From the NCBI GenBank assembly GCA_021234155.1, contig JAJEKV010000014.1, positions 14,184,494 to 14,248,493 of the forward strand: a stretch of 64,000 bases of DNA. Direction: 5' to 3'. Position numbers and translations under genes: made by a program. A model generated the notes under the pieces. It was not told the DNA's origin. It searched no databases and saw nothing but the letters and a program-made list of their open reading frames with translations. Source of the DNA: Isoetes taiwanensis (taxonomy: Eukaryota; Streptophyta; Lycopodiopsida; Isoetales; Isoetaceae). Positions 1-13,020 of the stretch are shown here, piece by piece; within the stretch, counting starts at the first letter, position 1; each line of letters opens with the position of its first letter.

Positions 1-2
1 AT

Positions 3-2224
3 TTTTTTGAAGCAATCGATGACCCCTGGAGTGACCATGAAGTTTCAGAGTTTGCTTCGTGCTATGAAACATCCGATGATGATAGCATAACTGAAGATGA
101 TGAACCTTCTTTGACTTCAGGACAAGCTATTGTTAATGCAGCTATGCCTGCCTGCCAAAAGACGAAAGTTATAAAGAGGAAGCCAGAACAGTTGTATGTG
201 TTGCCACTCTATGCCATGCTTCCTGCATCTTCTCAGTTACAAGTGTTTGGCCAGGTTCCAGATGGAATGCGGCTAGTTGTCGTTGCTACAAATGTTGCTG
301 AAACGTCTCTTACTATTCCTGGAATACGATATGTTGTTGATTGTGGGCGAGCAAAAGAAAGAATATATCATTGCTCTGGTGGAGCATCTAGGTTTGAAAT
401 CCATTGGATTAACAAAGCTTCGGCTGCTCAACGTTCAGGCAGAGCTGGTCGGACAGGTCCAGGTCATTGTTATCGTCTATATTCATCTGCAGTGTTTAAT
501 GATACATTTCCAGAATTTGCAGCTCCAGAGATAAGTACCACGCCAATTGAAGGAGTTGTGCTTTTGCTGAAATGCATGGGGATTAGCAAGGTGAGTATGA
601 CACATTTGAAATAGTTTTCCGCAAAATGTACCTTGAGGATGAATACTTTGCTAAGAAAATTAAGATCAGGATCTAGAGCTGTAGCACAGGTTTTTGCAAA
701 GCTATACCTGTTCCTTGCTTACAATTCCCAAGTTATTTTTTCTTCTGAAATTGTGGTTGAGAAAGTTATTGATAGCAATAAGATATTGGTATTGTAAAAT
801 GGTCATTTTGTCTCTGACAATTCATTAATCTATTGCTTTAGGTTGTCAACTTTCCTTTCCCAACACCACCTAAACCTGATTCATTACTGGAAGGCGAAAA
901 ATGTCTGAAGGCACTGTCAGCACTGAATCCGTCAACAGGTTTACCGACGTCAATTGGACGGGTCATGGATATCTACCCAATAAATCCACGCCATGCAAGA
1001 ATGCTGATTAGCGTAATTCAAGCAGTTCCATTAACAAATGTACATTTCAGACCACAGCTATTGGTAGCATATTCTATTGCTCTTGCAGCTGCATTATCCT
1101 TGGAAAATCCGTTTTTAAAAGATACCTCTGCTGAAAACATTAGTGAGATTGGGCAGGCTAAGGATACAGCACAACCGAAGATATCTCATTTTAAGTCTTT
1201 TCACAAAAAGTTTTTTAACTCCTGTAGTGATGCTTTCTCAAGAGTAAACGTACTGCATGCATATGAGAGATGTGGCAACTCTGAATCTTTCTGTAGGCTC
1301 AATGGCCTAAATCATAAAGTTATGAATGAGATGTCAAAACTTCGACGACAGTTGGTCAAAATTGTTATAAGAACATGTGGAAAAGTATGTGAAGGGTTAG
1401 GGCTGGAGCAACAGCTAATGTCAGGAATTTTAGCAGAGCTTGAGGAGGTTTGGCAAGAAAGTCTATTGGAACTAAAACCTGAGCAAGAGAAAATTCTCCA
1501 ACAGGCTATGTGTGCAGGATGGGCAGACAGGGTTGCTCGCAAACAGGCATTTAAAAGAGAGAGTGGAGATGGAAGCAGGCGGTCAAAAGCAGTGAGATAT
1601 GAGTCCTGTGCAGTTGCCGAAACTGTTTATCTTCACCCTTCTTCTTCAGTTCATAAAACTGCCCCAGATTATCTTGTTTACAATGAGCTTATTACAACCT
1701 CCAAGCCTTACCTTTTTGCTGTTACTTCAATAGATCCAGAATATCTAGTAATGAATGCTAGCCATCTTTGTACCTTCTCAAAACCCCTAGAAGACCCTCC
1801 CCCTTGGTATGACTCTGATATGGATCAAGTTATGTGCTGGGTTTCTCCTTCATTTGGGCCAAATATGTGGGAGTTGCCATTGCATAGTTTTCCATTAAAG
1901 TGTGGTAAGGCGAGGACATCTGTATTTGCTTGTGCTTTATTGAAGGGTCAGGTTCTGCATGCTGTAAGGGAACTCCAGCCTTGCCTTTCTGCTGATCCAT
2001 CCATTTTGCTCAAGCCTGAAGCTAGAGCGCACAAGCGCGTGAATGATCTATTGTGGGGTCTTGGGGAAGGCAACACTGCTGTGGATTCGAGAACCAAACT
2101 TGCAAAAATGTGGCAAGTAAACAGATTGTTTTTGTATTCCGAGATTCTGTCATGGGTGCAAGCAAGATTTCATAAGCAGTTCCCAAAATTGTGGGAAACA
2201 ATGCTTGCAGAATGTTTAAAGTAA
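3..2224 (+). CDS. DEAH13/DHX37-type RNA helicase, 3' part (copy 1; 5' end outside window)
   Basis: This is the C-terminal part of a DEAH-box ATP-dependent RNA helicase of the DHX37/Dhr1/DEAH13 family, known for nucleolar 18S rRNA processing. Two exons are visible: 3-590 and 842-2224. The intron has GTGAGT at 591 and a pyrimidine-rich acceptor ending in TTTAG at 841; the joined protein reads through it as [14 protein letters not shown]. Visible motifs are motif V ([12 protein letters not shown]) and motif VI ([19 protein letters not shown]), then the winged-helix/ratchet region ([12 protein letters not shown]) and the C-terminal OB-fold region, ending in ETMLAECLK and TAA. Motifs I-III (P-loop, DEAH) lie upstream of the window. 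The frame is open over both exons, so this copy is the better of the two here. The family call is strong; orthology to Arabidopsis DEAH13 (FAS4) is inferred. Confidence 0.85.
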
Positions 2225-2385
2225 ATAATAGCTGTCATAACGTTAAAACTAAACCAAATAATAGCTGTCTAACATTAGAATGAATCAAAATTAAACCAAA
2301 TAATAGCTGTCTTAACATTAGAATGAACCAAAATTAAGCCAAATAATAGCTGTCTTAACGTTAGAATGAACCAAAAGTAAACCAA
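2225..2385. repeat. Minisatellite at the 3' end of the DEAH13-like gene (copy 1)
   Basis: Four imperfect direct repeats of about 41-46 bp start immediately after the stop codon. Each contains AATAATAGCTGTC followed by a TTAGAATGAACCAAAA-like segment. The position suggests that they lie in the 3' UTR. Confidence 0.8.
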
Positions 2386-2691
2386 AATCAAGTCTTATTT
2401 ATACTATGAATTTCATAATTTGATGTGACGCTGGGCAACTGTTCCATGAGCTTGACGCCCTTAATGTTTTTGCACCCCTTTTTTTGTTGTGTTGGGGGGT
2501 TTCTTATTTCGGGCCACAAAAGCTGCAATTGGGGTTTGAGACCTAGAATTCAAAAACTGCAACATGAACATAATCATGAGTTGGTTTGGTTGGATTCCAT
2601 TTGCATTCCATGCATGGGCTACAAATTTGACCCATCCTAAATAAAGACATGCATAACTTTAGCTCTAGTTCCATCTAGCTCTAGTTGCATC
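2386..2691. other. Spacer between the helicase gene and the Helitron (copy 1)
   Basis: No coding signal is recognised. The segment includes a T-rich, G-rich stretch near 2478-2505 and a short direct duplication of AGCTCTAGTT near 2660-2685. It is probably the helicase 3' UTR plus the left flank of the Helitron-like element. No Helitron terminus could be fixed. Confidence 0.5.
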
Positions 2692-5600
2692 ATGATTTGT
2701 GTGCTCGACAACACACTGGAAGATCAAACACCAATTGATCAGCGGAAAAAGTTATTCCGCGGACAGCAACGTGTGCAAGGATGCCAAAGAAACCGGAAGT
2801 CCGAGACCCCGAGCCACATTGCAATGAAGGCAATACCAGAAGCTGTCAGCATGCTCACAGACTTAGAAGAGAGGCTGGTGTCAACTAGAATATCCTTTGC
2901 GAAAATAGCAATATCGGATCAATGGGTTAGGCCAAAACAGGGCTTCACGGTCTCTGCATCATTGTCGAAGCAACACATGCCCGTGCTCAGCGACGACCAC
3001 GCATCAATCAGGCTACAGCTAGAGAGGAGGATAGCAGACACACATCCCTACATGGAAGGGCTAGTCAACCCAACTGTCAAATAAGGGCCATGCACTACCT
3101 ACACAAACAACCCCTGTACGTGGAAGCACGCATCAAGATGAAGGATGAATGGGCCTCACAATTCAACAACCAATGCACAATACTCGAATTAGACGACATA
3201 GAGCCTAAGAGGGATGATGACGACCCAACACACATTGGGTAGACTCTATTGTGGAACATGCAACTTGAAAACATCCAGGACTTCAATGACAACGTCGTCG
3301 GCATCGTACCAGGACAGGGATCCCACCCAATGGGATTCTACCCCGTCCCAAACTACGAGGAGATGTGCTTCCCCCGCCTGTTCGGAGGCATGCAGCGGAA
3401 TCCAGCAATTTACCAGAACTTCACATACAAGGAAATATGCCAATGGGAATTACAAAATGTAGACCGAAGGTTTGCAATGGACCAAATCAATGTGTTCTTA
3501 AAGTAATGAGATCCACTTTGTGCGCGGCTCCGCAAGCTTCCGAATCAGAAGAGGAGAGCACAACGACTTGAACATGTCTGCGCGCCAGGTTCAGGATAAA
3601 AATGCGCTCCGTGGCTTTTGCAAGAATAACACTGGTTACCACGACCTCAAATCATTATGTGCCTCACCCGACAAGCTAGATGCAGTAAAGAAAGATGCGC
3701 TTGGGCCCCGTCCATCTTTGACACATTCAGCATGGCAGAGTCAAGTGGACAGACCTCCTCGATGCTCTCAAACACCTCAATCTCGACACAGTGGCCACAA
3801 CAAACTCAGAAGGGTGGAACAATAAGAAGCTCGCGCTTGAACTCACGAGAGTCGACCCAGTCACATGCATGAGGTACTATGTCAACAGAGTTATGGGCCT
3901 CAAGAAGGTGCTCCAGAAGCCGCACGACATGATCGGCGAGGTCGCCAACTTTGTCCGCATCACCCAGTTCTGACAAAAAGGAAGCCCACACGACCACATG
4001 CAACTCTACATAAAAGACGCTCCACAATACCCAAATGCAACGTATGATGACATTATATCATTTGTTGACAAGCTCATCACAATGGACATCGAGATACTCC
4101 CAGATGAGCTACGAGCAATGCAGACACACATGCATATGCACACATGCAAAAAGAAATGAGGCATTGACTGCAGGTTCCACATGCCCCACTTCCCTGTCAG
4201 GGACACATGCATCTTAGACCTAGAAGACCACACTCCTGAAGAAGGAAAGGCCATGAAAGAGAGCAAGGACAAAATCAAAACGTGGCTGAAAGCATATTGG
4301 AAGGACAAAATGAAGACAATGGACGACTTGATGCAAGACACAGACCTTGATGAACAACAATACAAGAAGGTGCTCGCGTATGTCATCCAAGGCCTGAAGC
4401 TCTTCCTCAAGAGAAAGGTGAGTGACTGCAAGACAATAGCCTTCAACCCGCGCATCAGGACAATGTGGCAACACAGACTTCCAGTATATCTTCAACACCT
4501 ACGCTGTAGCCACATACTGCATATCATACATCAAGATAGCAGAAACCAACCTGTCTGCATCCTTGACGAAGATCATAGAGACCTGCAACAGGAATAACCA
4601 GCACGTCGTCGAGAGGATTCGACAAATGGGCAATGCCATCATACACTCAGGGAAGATCTCCATCTCAGAGGCTATAATGCTCCTCCTCGGCATGCCCCTG
4701 CACACAAAGACACGTAGCATAATTTTCATCAACAGAAACATGCCGCAAAATAGACCCAAAGTCCTCAAGACGAAACAGGAGCTCGCAAAACTAGACCTGA
4801 GCAGCACAGACGTCCTTGCGCCCAACATCATCGACAAGTATAACATCATGGAGCACATCAGCCTCACGCAAGCAACCATGCTATACAAAGACGAGCAGGG
4901 GAAAAATTGTAAACAAAATGAGGAAGGACAGATCAGGCAACCTAAAACTGGCGATCCTCAGGTTCATCAAATTCAACGAGGACAAAGATATAGAAGCATG
5001 GGCATATGAACGACAACTGCTACATATACAATTCAGGACAGAGAAGAAACTCCTTGAAGGGCACCCCACCTACCACATCGCATACATGGCAAAGCAAGAA
5101 GAAATCGAGATAGCCCACATATCGCTAACATTTCAATGCAGAGGCGGTGCCCGCAACTGGGATGACATAGAAAGGATAGCCGACGACATTGATGAGCGAC
5201 GAATGTCGAATAAGTGAGGATGGCGATGACAGCGAGGACGAGTTTGACGCTGCAGATCTCTCACACTTACATACTACGACGGTCCCCTCAAGCGGTATGC
5301 CGCCACAAGAGCCCACAACAAACATGAACCTCACCCATTCCAACAAGCTAACCACCTTCCTTCCCTTGTAGTTCGAGAGGACAATGGTACCGAACAAACA
5401 AATTACACCCAACGAGATCTACCATGCGATGGTCGAGACGTTGAAAGTGAAGCAATGGCTACTTTACGATGACATCATGTACAAGAAGACCCACGATCCA
5501 ACCCATAGGTAGAACCTCTTCCTCATGGGTGGTGCATTCTTCAATGCCTCATCGAGGGACAAAAGCGCCTCTTCCAGCAAGAGCTCCCGACCCAATGAGC

Positions 5601-6964
5601 AGGCCATCGTTCGCTATAGCTGCGTACATAGACAGGGCAGTAGACAACGTTGGTGGCACCACCCTGCATACGGCATTCGGCATAAGATCAACGACAACAT
5701 TCAGAAACAAGGACCATGCCAAAGTCCGGCATGCTGCTAATGGGAAAGAACGCATATGAAGCGGTGAAATTGCTGATGATCGACGAGATCTCAATGGTCG
5801 ACGCCGCCTCCTCTTCCATAACCGGCGCTCTGCAACAAGCAAGTAGCAAACCCACGAAAAAACTAGCAACGCGAGACTAACATCTCCTCGTGACTACCGT
5901 GCAGGTACAAGGCTACCGCCACCCCCATACCATTCGGAGGCATGTCAGTTATCGTAGTCGGAGACTTCTACCAACTCAAGCCAATGTTCGACAAGTGGAA
6001 CTTCTGTGACCCAGACACCGATGACGCCCAAAAGCTAGGCATCATGCAGTTTTCAGGCCTCTACCACTCCTGGAAGTCAAACTTCAGGTACTACGAACTT
6101 CACCGAGATAGTCAGGCAAGGAGATGGCCTCCCCTTTGCACTTGCCCTCTCTCACATGAGGAAATCAGAGCGAATGCCAGACAACCTGTACCTCATCAAC
6201 TCCACTTGCACCCGTCCAGCACCCATCGACCAACGCTTCCCACATGTCTTTCACAAGAACAAAGACAAGGGCAAGCACAATGACAAAGTCTACACCAAAA
6301 TACGAGAGGAAGGCAACCGCCTCCATGCCACGTCACATACGAGGATAGTTGCAGAGAACATCACCCTACCCGCGGATTAAAAGATACGTGGACTAAAAGA
6401 CAAGCTAGACCTCAAACAAACCATGCTTGTCGAGCTCACGAGCAACATCGACCTGTTCGACGCCCTCGTCAATGGCACTAACGGCATCTTAGAGCATCAC
6501 ACGGGCATAGGAGCGACAGAGGCACTCTGGATATCATTCACGAAGCCCATAACAGATAGGAGCTGTTGCGACAGGCTCAAATACCTCTACGCTCAAGGAA
6601 TCAATCCAGGCTGGACGCCAATCCAGAAACTAACCAAGCTATGCCAAGCAAGCAAAACCAAAAGCACAAGATCATGCGACGCCAGTTCCCCGTCCGCGGC
6701 GAGGACAGTCCACAGGTCACAAGGCGGTACCGTCGACCAGCTATGCTTCAACCCCAGAGGCATGCACATGCACGGAATGGCCTACACAGCTATCTCGCGA
6801 GTAAAAACAATGGCATGCCTATTTCTGAAGCATCCGCTCATCAATCGAAACTTCAATGTCGACAGGAGAGTCACAGAAGAGATCGAGAGAATGCACAGAG
6901 ACATGCCATGGATGATGACCATTCTCAACCTCACTAGTATCTTCAGTTGCAACATTACCAACTA
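2692..6964 (+). mobile_element. Helitron-like Rep/Pif1-helicase element, decayed (copy 1)
   Basis: This is a broken RepHel gene spread over three frames. In order it shows: the N-terminal region typical of animal-like Helitrons (PGQG, then CFPRLFGG and the VDRRFAMDQINVFLK block, 3249-3506); a Helitron_like_N domain (about 3700-3975); the HUH signature SPHDH preceded by an in-frame TGA (about 3973-3999); a Cys/His segment (HTCKK, about 4140); the Rep C-terminal part (about 4180-4720); and Pif1 motifs: Ia NVGGTTLHTAFGI (about 5650-5690), II IDEISMVD (about 5778-5802), III VVGDFYQLKP (5942 onward), IV FTEIVRQGDGLPFALALSHM, and V/VI VHRSQGGTVDQ with AYTAISRVK (6700-6815). The Walker A site is not recognisable: GGA is followed by FFNAS where GTGKS is expected. 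Known role of the family: rolling-circle transposition. Stops and frameshifts shared with copy 2 show that it was dead before the copies separated. Confidence 0.85.
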
Positions 6965-7047
6965 ATTTCATATTACCTGCAAAAGTACAATCATCTATTC
7001 AACTACTATCACTAATTTATAAATCCTAATAACCACTAAATTATAAT

Positions 7048-8875
7048 TACTAACCCGAAGAATCGACATTCTCGAGAGCGCCCATTGCGAAAAAAGTACG
7101 TGATTCTCTCGCTGATCATACGCCCTTAACTCACTCTCATATACCTCATCAAACATCCTGCGTGTGCCATCGTCATTGAAAGGTTTTCTGATTATCGACA
7201 TTGCAGCCTTACACTTCAAATCTTTAGTCTTATCATACCTAATTGAAGATAAATATATAAGAATTAACCCTAGAATAATTAAAGATACCAAAAGCAAGGC
7301 TACTTTTTTGCTTGTACGCTCCAAAAGAGGTCCCGTGGTGCCTCGTCACATCCATTCCAACTTCCACGGGAACATTCACCCTTGCTAGCCTACTAACAAC
7401 TCGATGTTCTTCCTTGACTTACCCTAAAATTTACCTTCAAGCATTGTCTTCAAATGTATATTTCATCCAAGATCCTAACACTTTTTAGCCACTGTATGCT
7501 TTTGTTGTACTAGACGAATGAGAAGTTTAAGTAGTGCAAATTAAATATAAAAACAAAAACAAAGTAGAAAATACTATATGTGATTTTGGTGAATTGATGC
7601 ACCGCATGAACATGAACCATGGTGCATTTTCATCTTCAAAGGTTTAGGTAAATGTCGAACAAGACATTTAAATGTCGTTATTAACATCATCTTCAAAACA
7701 TCGAATAGGTTGCCTGAATGACTCTTCTCGATACTTCTCCATTGTGACCACGATGATTTTTGCTCATTTTCTCACTATATTCTAAACACTTCTTAGCATC
7801 GGTACCGAACTACAAAATCGGGCCACAACAAGCTTATACAACTCATCTCTCCCTCTAATAGCAAACCTTGACACGCAGAGTACATAAACCTTCTCACGAA
7901 GACCCCCGTTGCTAAAAATAGAATGGTCCATATCAGACAAAAAGTGCCCGTTTCATTACTAACTTATCTTGTCAACTTTCTTTACGCTTGCCACAAATAC
8001 AGTGGAGTTAATCTAGATCTTCTCATACTAGCAACACATGCCTATCTAGCATTATAAAATATTGGACTCTTCTTGATCTCAAATGGTATCTCCTCAATAT
8101 CAAGATTTCATTCTCACTTCCCCGTTTCTCTCCTCGGGATAATAGTCTAAATTTTCTAAAGATATCTTGTAGCCTACAACAAATGAAAACAAGCCTACTA
8201 TTAAAATAAAATATTAAAAATAAAAACTAAACTCCAAATTTGTACTTACATTTTTAGGGAAGACTTCCATTAAGCTTGCAAACTTGAAGCATAAATCGCC
8301 CAACATTCGAAAGCAAACTCCATCAAATCCAATTCCTCAATTCTTTTCTCAATTGACAATCCGCTCTTCACTTCCAAAGATCAAACGGATCGAGCCCATT
8401 CTATCTTTATCTATTTTTTGTGCCACCGTAATTAACTTCCCTCACTAACTCATCATCAAGCTCTTAGAAAAGGCACTTTTTCCATCCATTACCACTAACA
8501 TTTTCGTAAAACAACACTAGAAACATTTTCTTTGTTAGACTCGACATCCAAAAACTTAGCATCTTTCAACATCATGTAGGTACTCAAGTAATCTTGGCAT
8601 CCCAAACTCTTCGTAAGCTCGTTCAAAATCAATCTCACATTCTCGTATTTATCTAAGAAAATACAATGATTCGGCAGACCTTCAATCTCTTTGAGTAATG
8701 TTCAAGATAAAGCTGGGGCATCTATCTCACCATAGTAGACCTGAGAAAACCAAACCTTCAAACAAAAATAAGCATGCATACAACATGTTCACTAGACCCA
8801 TGCTTCCTAAACCTTGCCTTGCTAAAATTTTCAATATTGTTAGGGTTTCCATCTAACAATGCTCTTAGTGCCTAG
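7048..8875 (-). pseudogene. Crypton-like tyrosine recombinase gene, error-riddled copy
   Basis: This matches 29225-31060 of copy 2 on the same strand but carries an indel or replacement every 10-30 bases, so only fragments of the reading frames survive, for example the TKDLKCKAAMSIIRKPFND exon around 7150-7240. The in-frame TAG that interrupts the middle exon of copy 2 is also present here (near 8032-8034). Most differences from copy 2 fall at CAG or CTG triplets, which argues for sequencing error in this copy rather than real decay. For the function see the copy 2 entry. Confidence 0.75.
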
Positions 8876-11340
8876 GCCTAATTGTGAGGGTCCCGGAGCT
8901 AACCATTGTATCCATTTTCATACCTTCTCAAAAAGCTCGGGATTTGGATCTACATTACAACCTTCGGGTTACTTCATTAAGCATCAACAACCCTAAAAGA
9001 CAGTAAACAAGTTAGATGTGTGCAAGATTTTATGAAAACAGATAAATGCACAATTTTAATTTTACCTGATCCTAAAATATACAACAAACGCCTTTAGAAG
9101 TTCGTAAACCAAGGTAGAACCCTCAAAAAATAAGAATACAACTTAATATTCGGGAATGCCCCAATAGCCTAAAGAACTCCTTTTATCTTCTCGCAGATGT
9201 TACTCCCGTGATACTTTATCCGGGCCCATTATCCGGGTAAGAAATCACCACAAGAATTAGGGTAACACCATGAAAATCAACCTAAAACCGATGAAAACTA
9301 CCTAAAAATAGAGAAAGTCGAAAAAGGGACCGTCAAGAACACCGAGAATCAAAGTGTCGCATCAAGAACACTTCCGCGAATCATGAGCAAGTACTACAAA
9401 ATGAAGATCGCCTCCCAAAACTTCACAAAATGAGAAAACTAAGGTAATCAGTAAGGGAAAACGGTATACCGTAAGGTAAAGCCTTCCTAAATGGTATATT
9501 GCAGACGGATGATGCGAGCTTAAAGCTCAAGAAAACATGTGAGCGCCAGAACGACGCAGAGCCGTAGCAAAAAAGAAAGAAAGAAAAATCATCTCCATTC
9601 AGAGCTTTTTGGCCACGACGTGGCGGACCTAATGCTCTACCGACGTAAGCGTTTAACGCTAACACCTTTATCGCTATAGTACATTGCTATCATGGCTCCG
9701 CTACTGACGCGTATACCGGCCCACTTCTCCAATGTAGAGAAATGAGTATGGACCTTTCCTTATCCTATATGGTGGTCTTTCCAAATTAAATCTCATTCCA
9801 AACCCCCTCAAAAACATTAGACCGACCCCCAAAGATAAGCAAAAACCCACATATAGAGACATATACGATCCACAACACATATTTTCTCCTTAACGTAAAG
9901 GTGCAAATCTATTGCAAAGCTCTTAAGATTTTGGCAGATGACTTCGTAGAATAGCCATTTCAGTAAGTTAAAGTTCTACTCATAGCTTAATCACATGCAA
10001 AGATGTCCACTAAGGTACAAACCTTTTGTATTTGTTCAAAGTTTAGAAATAAAGTGCCGGTCCATGCTATGCAGGTGCGCATTGTCATGGCCGTAGGAGC
10101 CCCATATATGTGGGTCTCTCTTTGGTTTTGCGTAATTGCTTGGTAAATGGCATATCTTTCCTTTAGTATTGTCGGTACAGAAGGAAGGTTTGGTGGTGTG
10201 GATCTTGAAGTTTTGGCAGGTGTTTTGGTGTCGTACTCATTGGCAATTTAGTTTATTAGATGATAGTCGCCTTCTTTAGGTATCAATAGGGGAGGATGTA
10301 AGCGAGGTTGAGGCTTACAGTTGTGGTGTGGAGTCAGACGCATCAATGGGTCTTCCGAGGGCAACCCATTGATGCGTAAGCATCTTATTTCCCACGATGA
10401 CTAAGAATCTTTGTAGAAGATACAACATGCAATCTTGCCTTAGTACCATATATATGCTCAATTAAATTCCAGCACAAAGGGCGTAACAGCCATGTACCTC
10501 GTGGTGATTCCAACAGAGAAGAATGAGTAATAGAGATCACTTCCTCCCTGTTTAAAAGCAGCAAATGTATGATGGCTTTACTTCTTTTCATTTTCTTGCA
10601 AAATATGTTTTGCTTCAATATATTTTTTGGTCATTAGGTTTGTAATTTTGAAATTTATAGCAATAGAAAGTTTAGCGTAAATTTCTCTACATGTTTCCAA
10701 CGAAACAAAGAAAAGATTGAAGAAAACAAAAGCGCCGCATAATTGCCATAGGTGCACCCAATCATCTAAACAGCTAAAATATTTAATCATGTAGATTCAC
10801 AAAACAAAGGTCCCATTGTTAAGGAGGCAATCGGAACATTTATTGTAGTCTCAGATGTAGACCTTAGAGCCCATATTTCAAAATGATGTAAACCATCCTC
10901 TCATCAACACCTTCACATTTTGGTTCAAGTAGCAAATAGACCACACAGCAGTTGAAACCCGGCCTGATCTCATATTTGCCCTTGTTAATGGTATAAACAA
11001 TCTATTAACTGCTCAAAATTTGTTCATATTTTGCCATCCCTGATAATGGAGAAGCAAATCCAACCTTTGTTCCTAGAATAAGATTTTAAATATATTTCAA
11101 GAATCAGCCTGCTATAATTGCATCACAGAAACCAAAAATTTTAATAAACTATTATTGAACCGTTAGAAAAAGAATGAACATATATTGCCATACCTTGATA
11201 CTTCATAGTCCTGAACTTCTTGCATTTTAAATGCAGGCAAAAGATGGCAACCAGTCTTTGGTCCTTTCCCAAACCATGTAGCAAGTGCCTTGAGTTGAAC
11301 ATGTATCTTGGCATATATCCCATTCACGCTAATTCATATT
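8876..11340. other. Spacer with degraded palindromes (copy 1)
   Basis: No gene is recognised. The segment corresponds to about 31060-33535 of copy 2. The 98-bp palindrome of copy 2 is partly lost here (around 9690-9760), and the related repeat near 9310-9332 is damaged. Confidence 0.6.
10338..10377. repeat. Perfect 14-bp-arm hairpin (copy 1)
   Basis: ACGCATCAATGGGT is followed after 12 bases by its exact reverse complement. It is one of the few structures in this error-rich region identical to copy 2 (32522-32561). Its role is unknown; terminator, recombination site or foldback remnant are all possible. Confidence 0.85.
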
Positions 11341-11349
11341 CTTTTGGTA

Positions 11350-13020
11350 AGCAAGGTTTCACAACCCAGCACTCTGCAGGCTCTAATTGATTTAAACCTC
11401 CCCATCATCACCATCCATTGAGAAAAGAATTTCATCATCATCTGAAAGTTCAGGAATCAGTTTCCATCATCCAAAGCTCTATAGGGTCAAGGTGAGCTGC
11501 TGTTTTGCATCCCATTTATCAGATTCAGTAACAATGCGTATCTCTTTCGGCCCTCAAAAGAAAACGCCTTCAAGTCCACTATGGATCATTCCCCGATGTT
11601 CCCTTTAGCAACATCTGTTATGGTAAGTGAGCTCTATGAAGTCCAAAATCCAAGGGGCGCTCTGTGAACACCGCATCGCCTATCATTGGGAAGAAACTAT
11701 TGCAAGCTGCTTCCATCTCCCTCTCCTTTTAATTTCACCGCGGTTGTATTCTAGTCTTAAGGCTTGTAAATAAAGGCCTGGTGAAATTCTAATACTAATT
11801 CAACAATCATAGCCCTATCGTGCAGCTGAACGTGCTGGCCATCATCGCTTTCTCTGATCCTGGTTAGCAAGAGTTGGAGGACAAGAGGTGAACCACCTCT
11901 GCCACCGCCTTTTGGTGTAAAATCCAGCTGAATTAACAAAAGCAGCCAAGAAGCTGTATCTTCATCTAACTATATTCAGGCTGGAGTGCTTTTCAAGCAT
12001 GTCGGGAAATATCTTGAACGCACACCAACATGCTCTATTTCAGCTTATCTTTTGCTGGGTAAAGACTCAGCAGGTCAACTTCAAAGTCAAGCCCGGAACC
12101 CATACGATGCAAAGCGCCAGCCTTCTATAGGACCAACGCTGGAATGGCTCTGACGTCCCAACTTCGACATCTAGCATTGCTCACCCTGCGCTGGGGAGTG
12201 GTGTTTCTCTAGTATCGTTGTTAAGTACTTCTTCCTTTTGAAGGCCTAGTTAAAGATAACCCAACCCTGGCCATTATTACCCTCACCGCAACTCCAGAAA
12301 TGCCGACAACATCCTATTCGCCTAATGACTCCTCACGGAAGCTACTGTAAATGCTGCTGAAGCGCCAGCAGTCTTCTTAAAGCCAAACCCTACAAAATCT
12401 GGATAATTCCCATCAAACTCCGGCAAATTGTTCCTTTGAACACCCAGAGACCTTCCACATAAGCTGTACAGTCAAACCATCACCACGCTACACCGGCAGA
12501 AAGTAATATGATTTGAAATTGAATTAGAGTCAGTCAATAACCCCTGTGTGGCACCCACGGCTCCAAATAAGAAAGCATAGGAATCAGCATTTTTCTTCAC
12601 GCTACAGCATATCATTAGAGGATACGCATTGATGTCTTCTTTTGCAGCCCAAAGCTTGCAAGAAAACTCCGCCTTTCATTACATCTACGGCTGTAAAGAG
12701 CTCGCCTCAATCTCCCTCTGGCTCTATGCCCTCCTCTAAGCAGAAATGCCAACACTTCTTCTCGTCCTACTCTAATATCTGATGTTTGCAACTGAACTCT
12801 TCCTAACTTACAGAGTGGGCTCTTCGAAAAGAAGAATTCTACCTTGGATTTTTCATTCTTTTCTGAGCAAGCGGAGGTGCACCTGGTGTTGCATACGCCA
12901 GAGGCGCCATGCATCCCGGAGAGTGAATTGTGGTGTTGTTGGTCCAGGGGATGACGGAATTGTACAGCTAGAAATGAGATTTGGATGAGAGGTTTATCAT
13001 CGCCATGGTTTTCTCCTCCC
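11350..13020 (-). pseudogene. mTERF gene, error-riddled copy
   Basis: This is the counterpart of the intact mTERF gene at 33548-35212. Synteny and stretches of 20-60 matching bases are clear, but dozens of small indels destroy the frame; the longest remaining fragments are about 60-140 codons. The start region (CCATGG on the minus strand near 13003) is retained. Because copy 2 is intact, I read this as poor-quality sequence of the same gene and not as a decayed paralog. Confidence 0.8.

Noticed and set aside
3095-4455. Open frames on the minus strand of the Helitron (3304-3095, 4027-3806, 4455-4006)
   Set aside because: They are antisense shadows of the Rep frames; the plus strand carries the recognisable Rep motifs.
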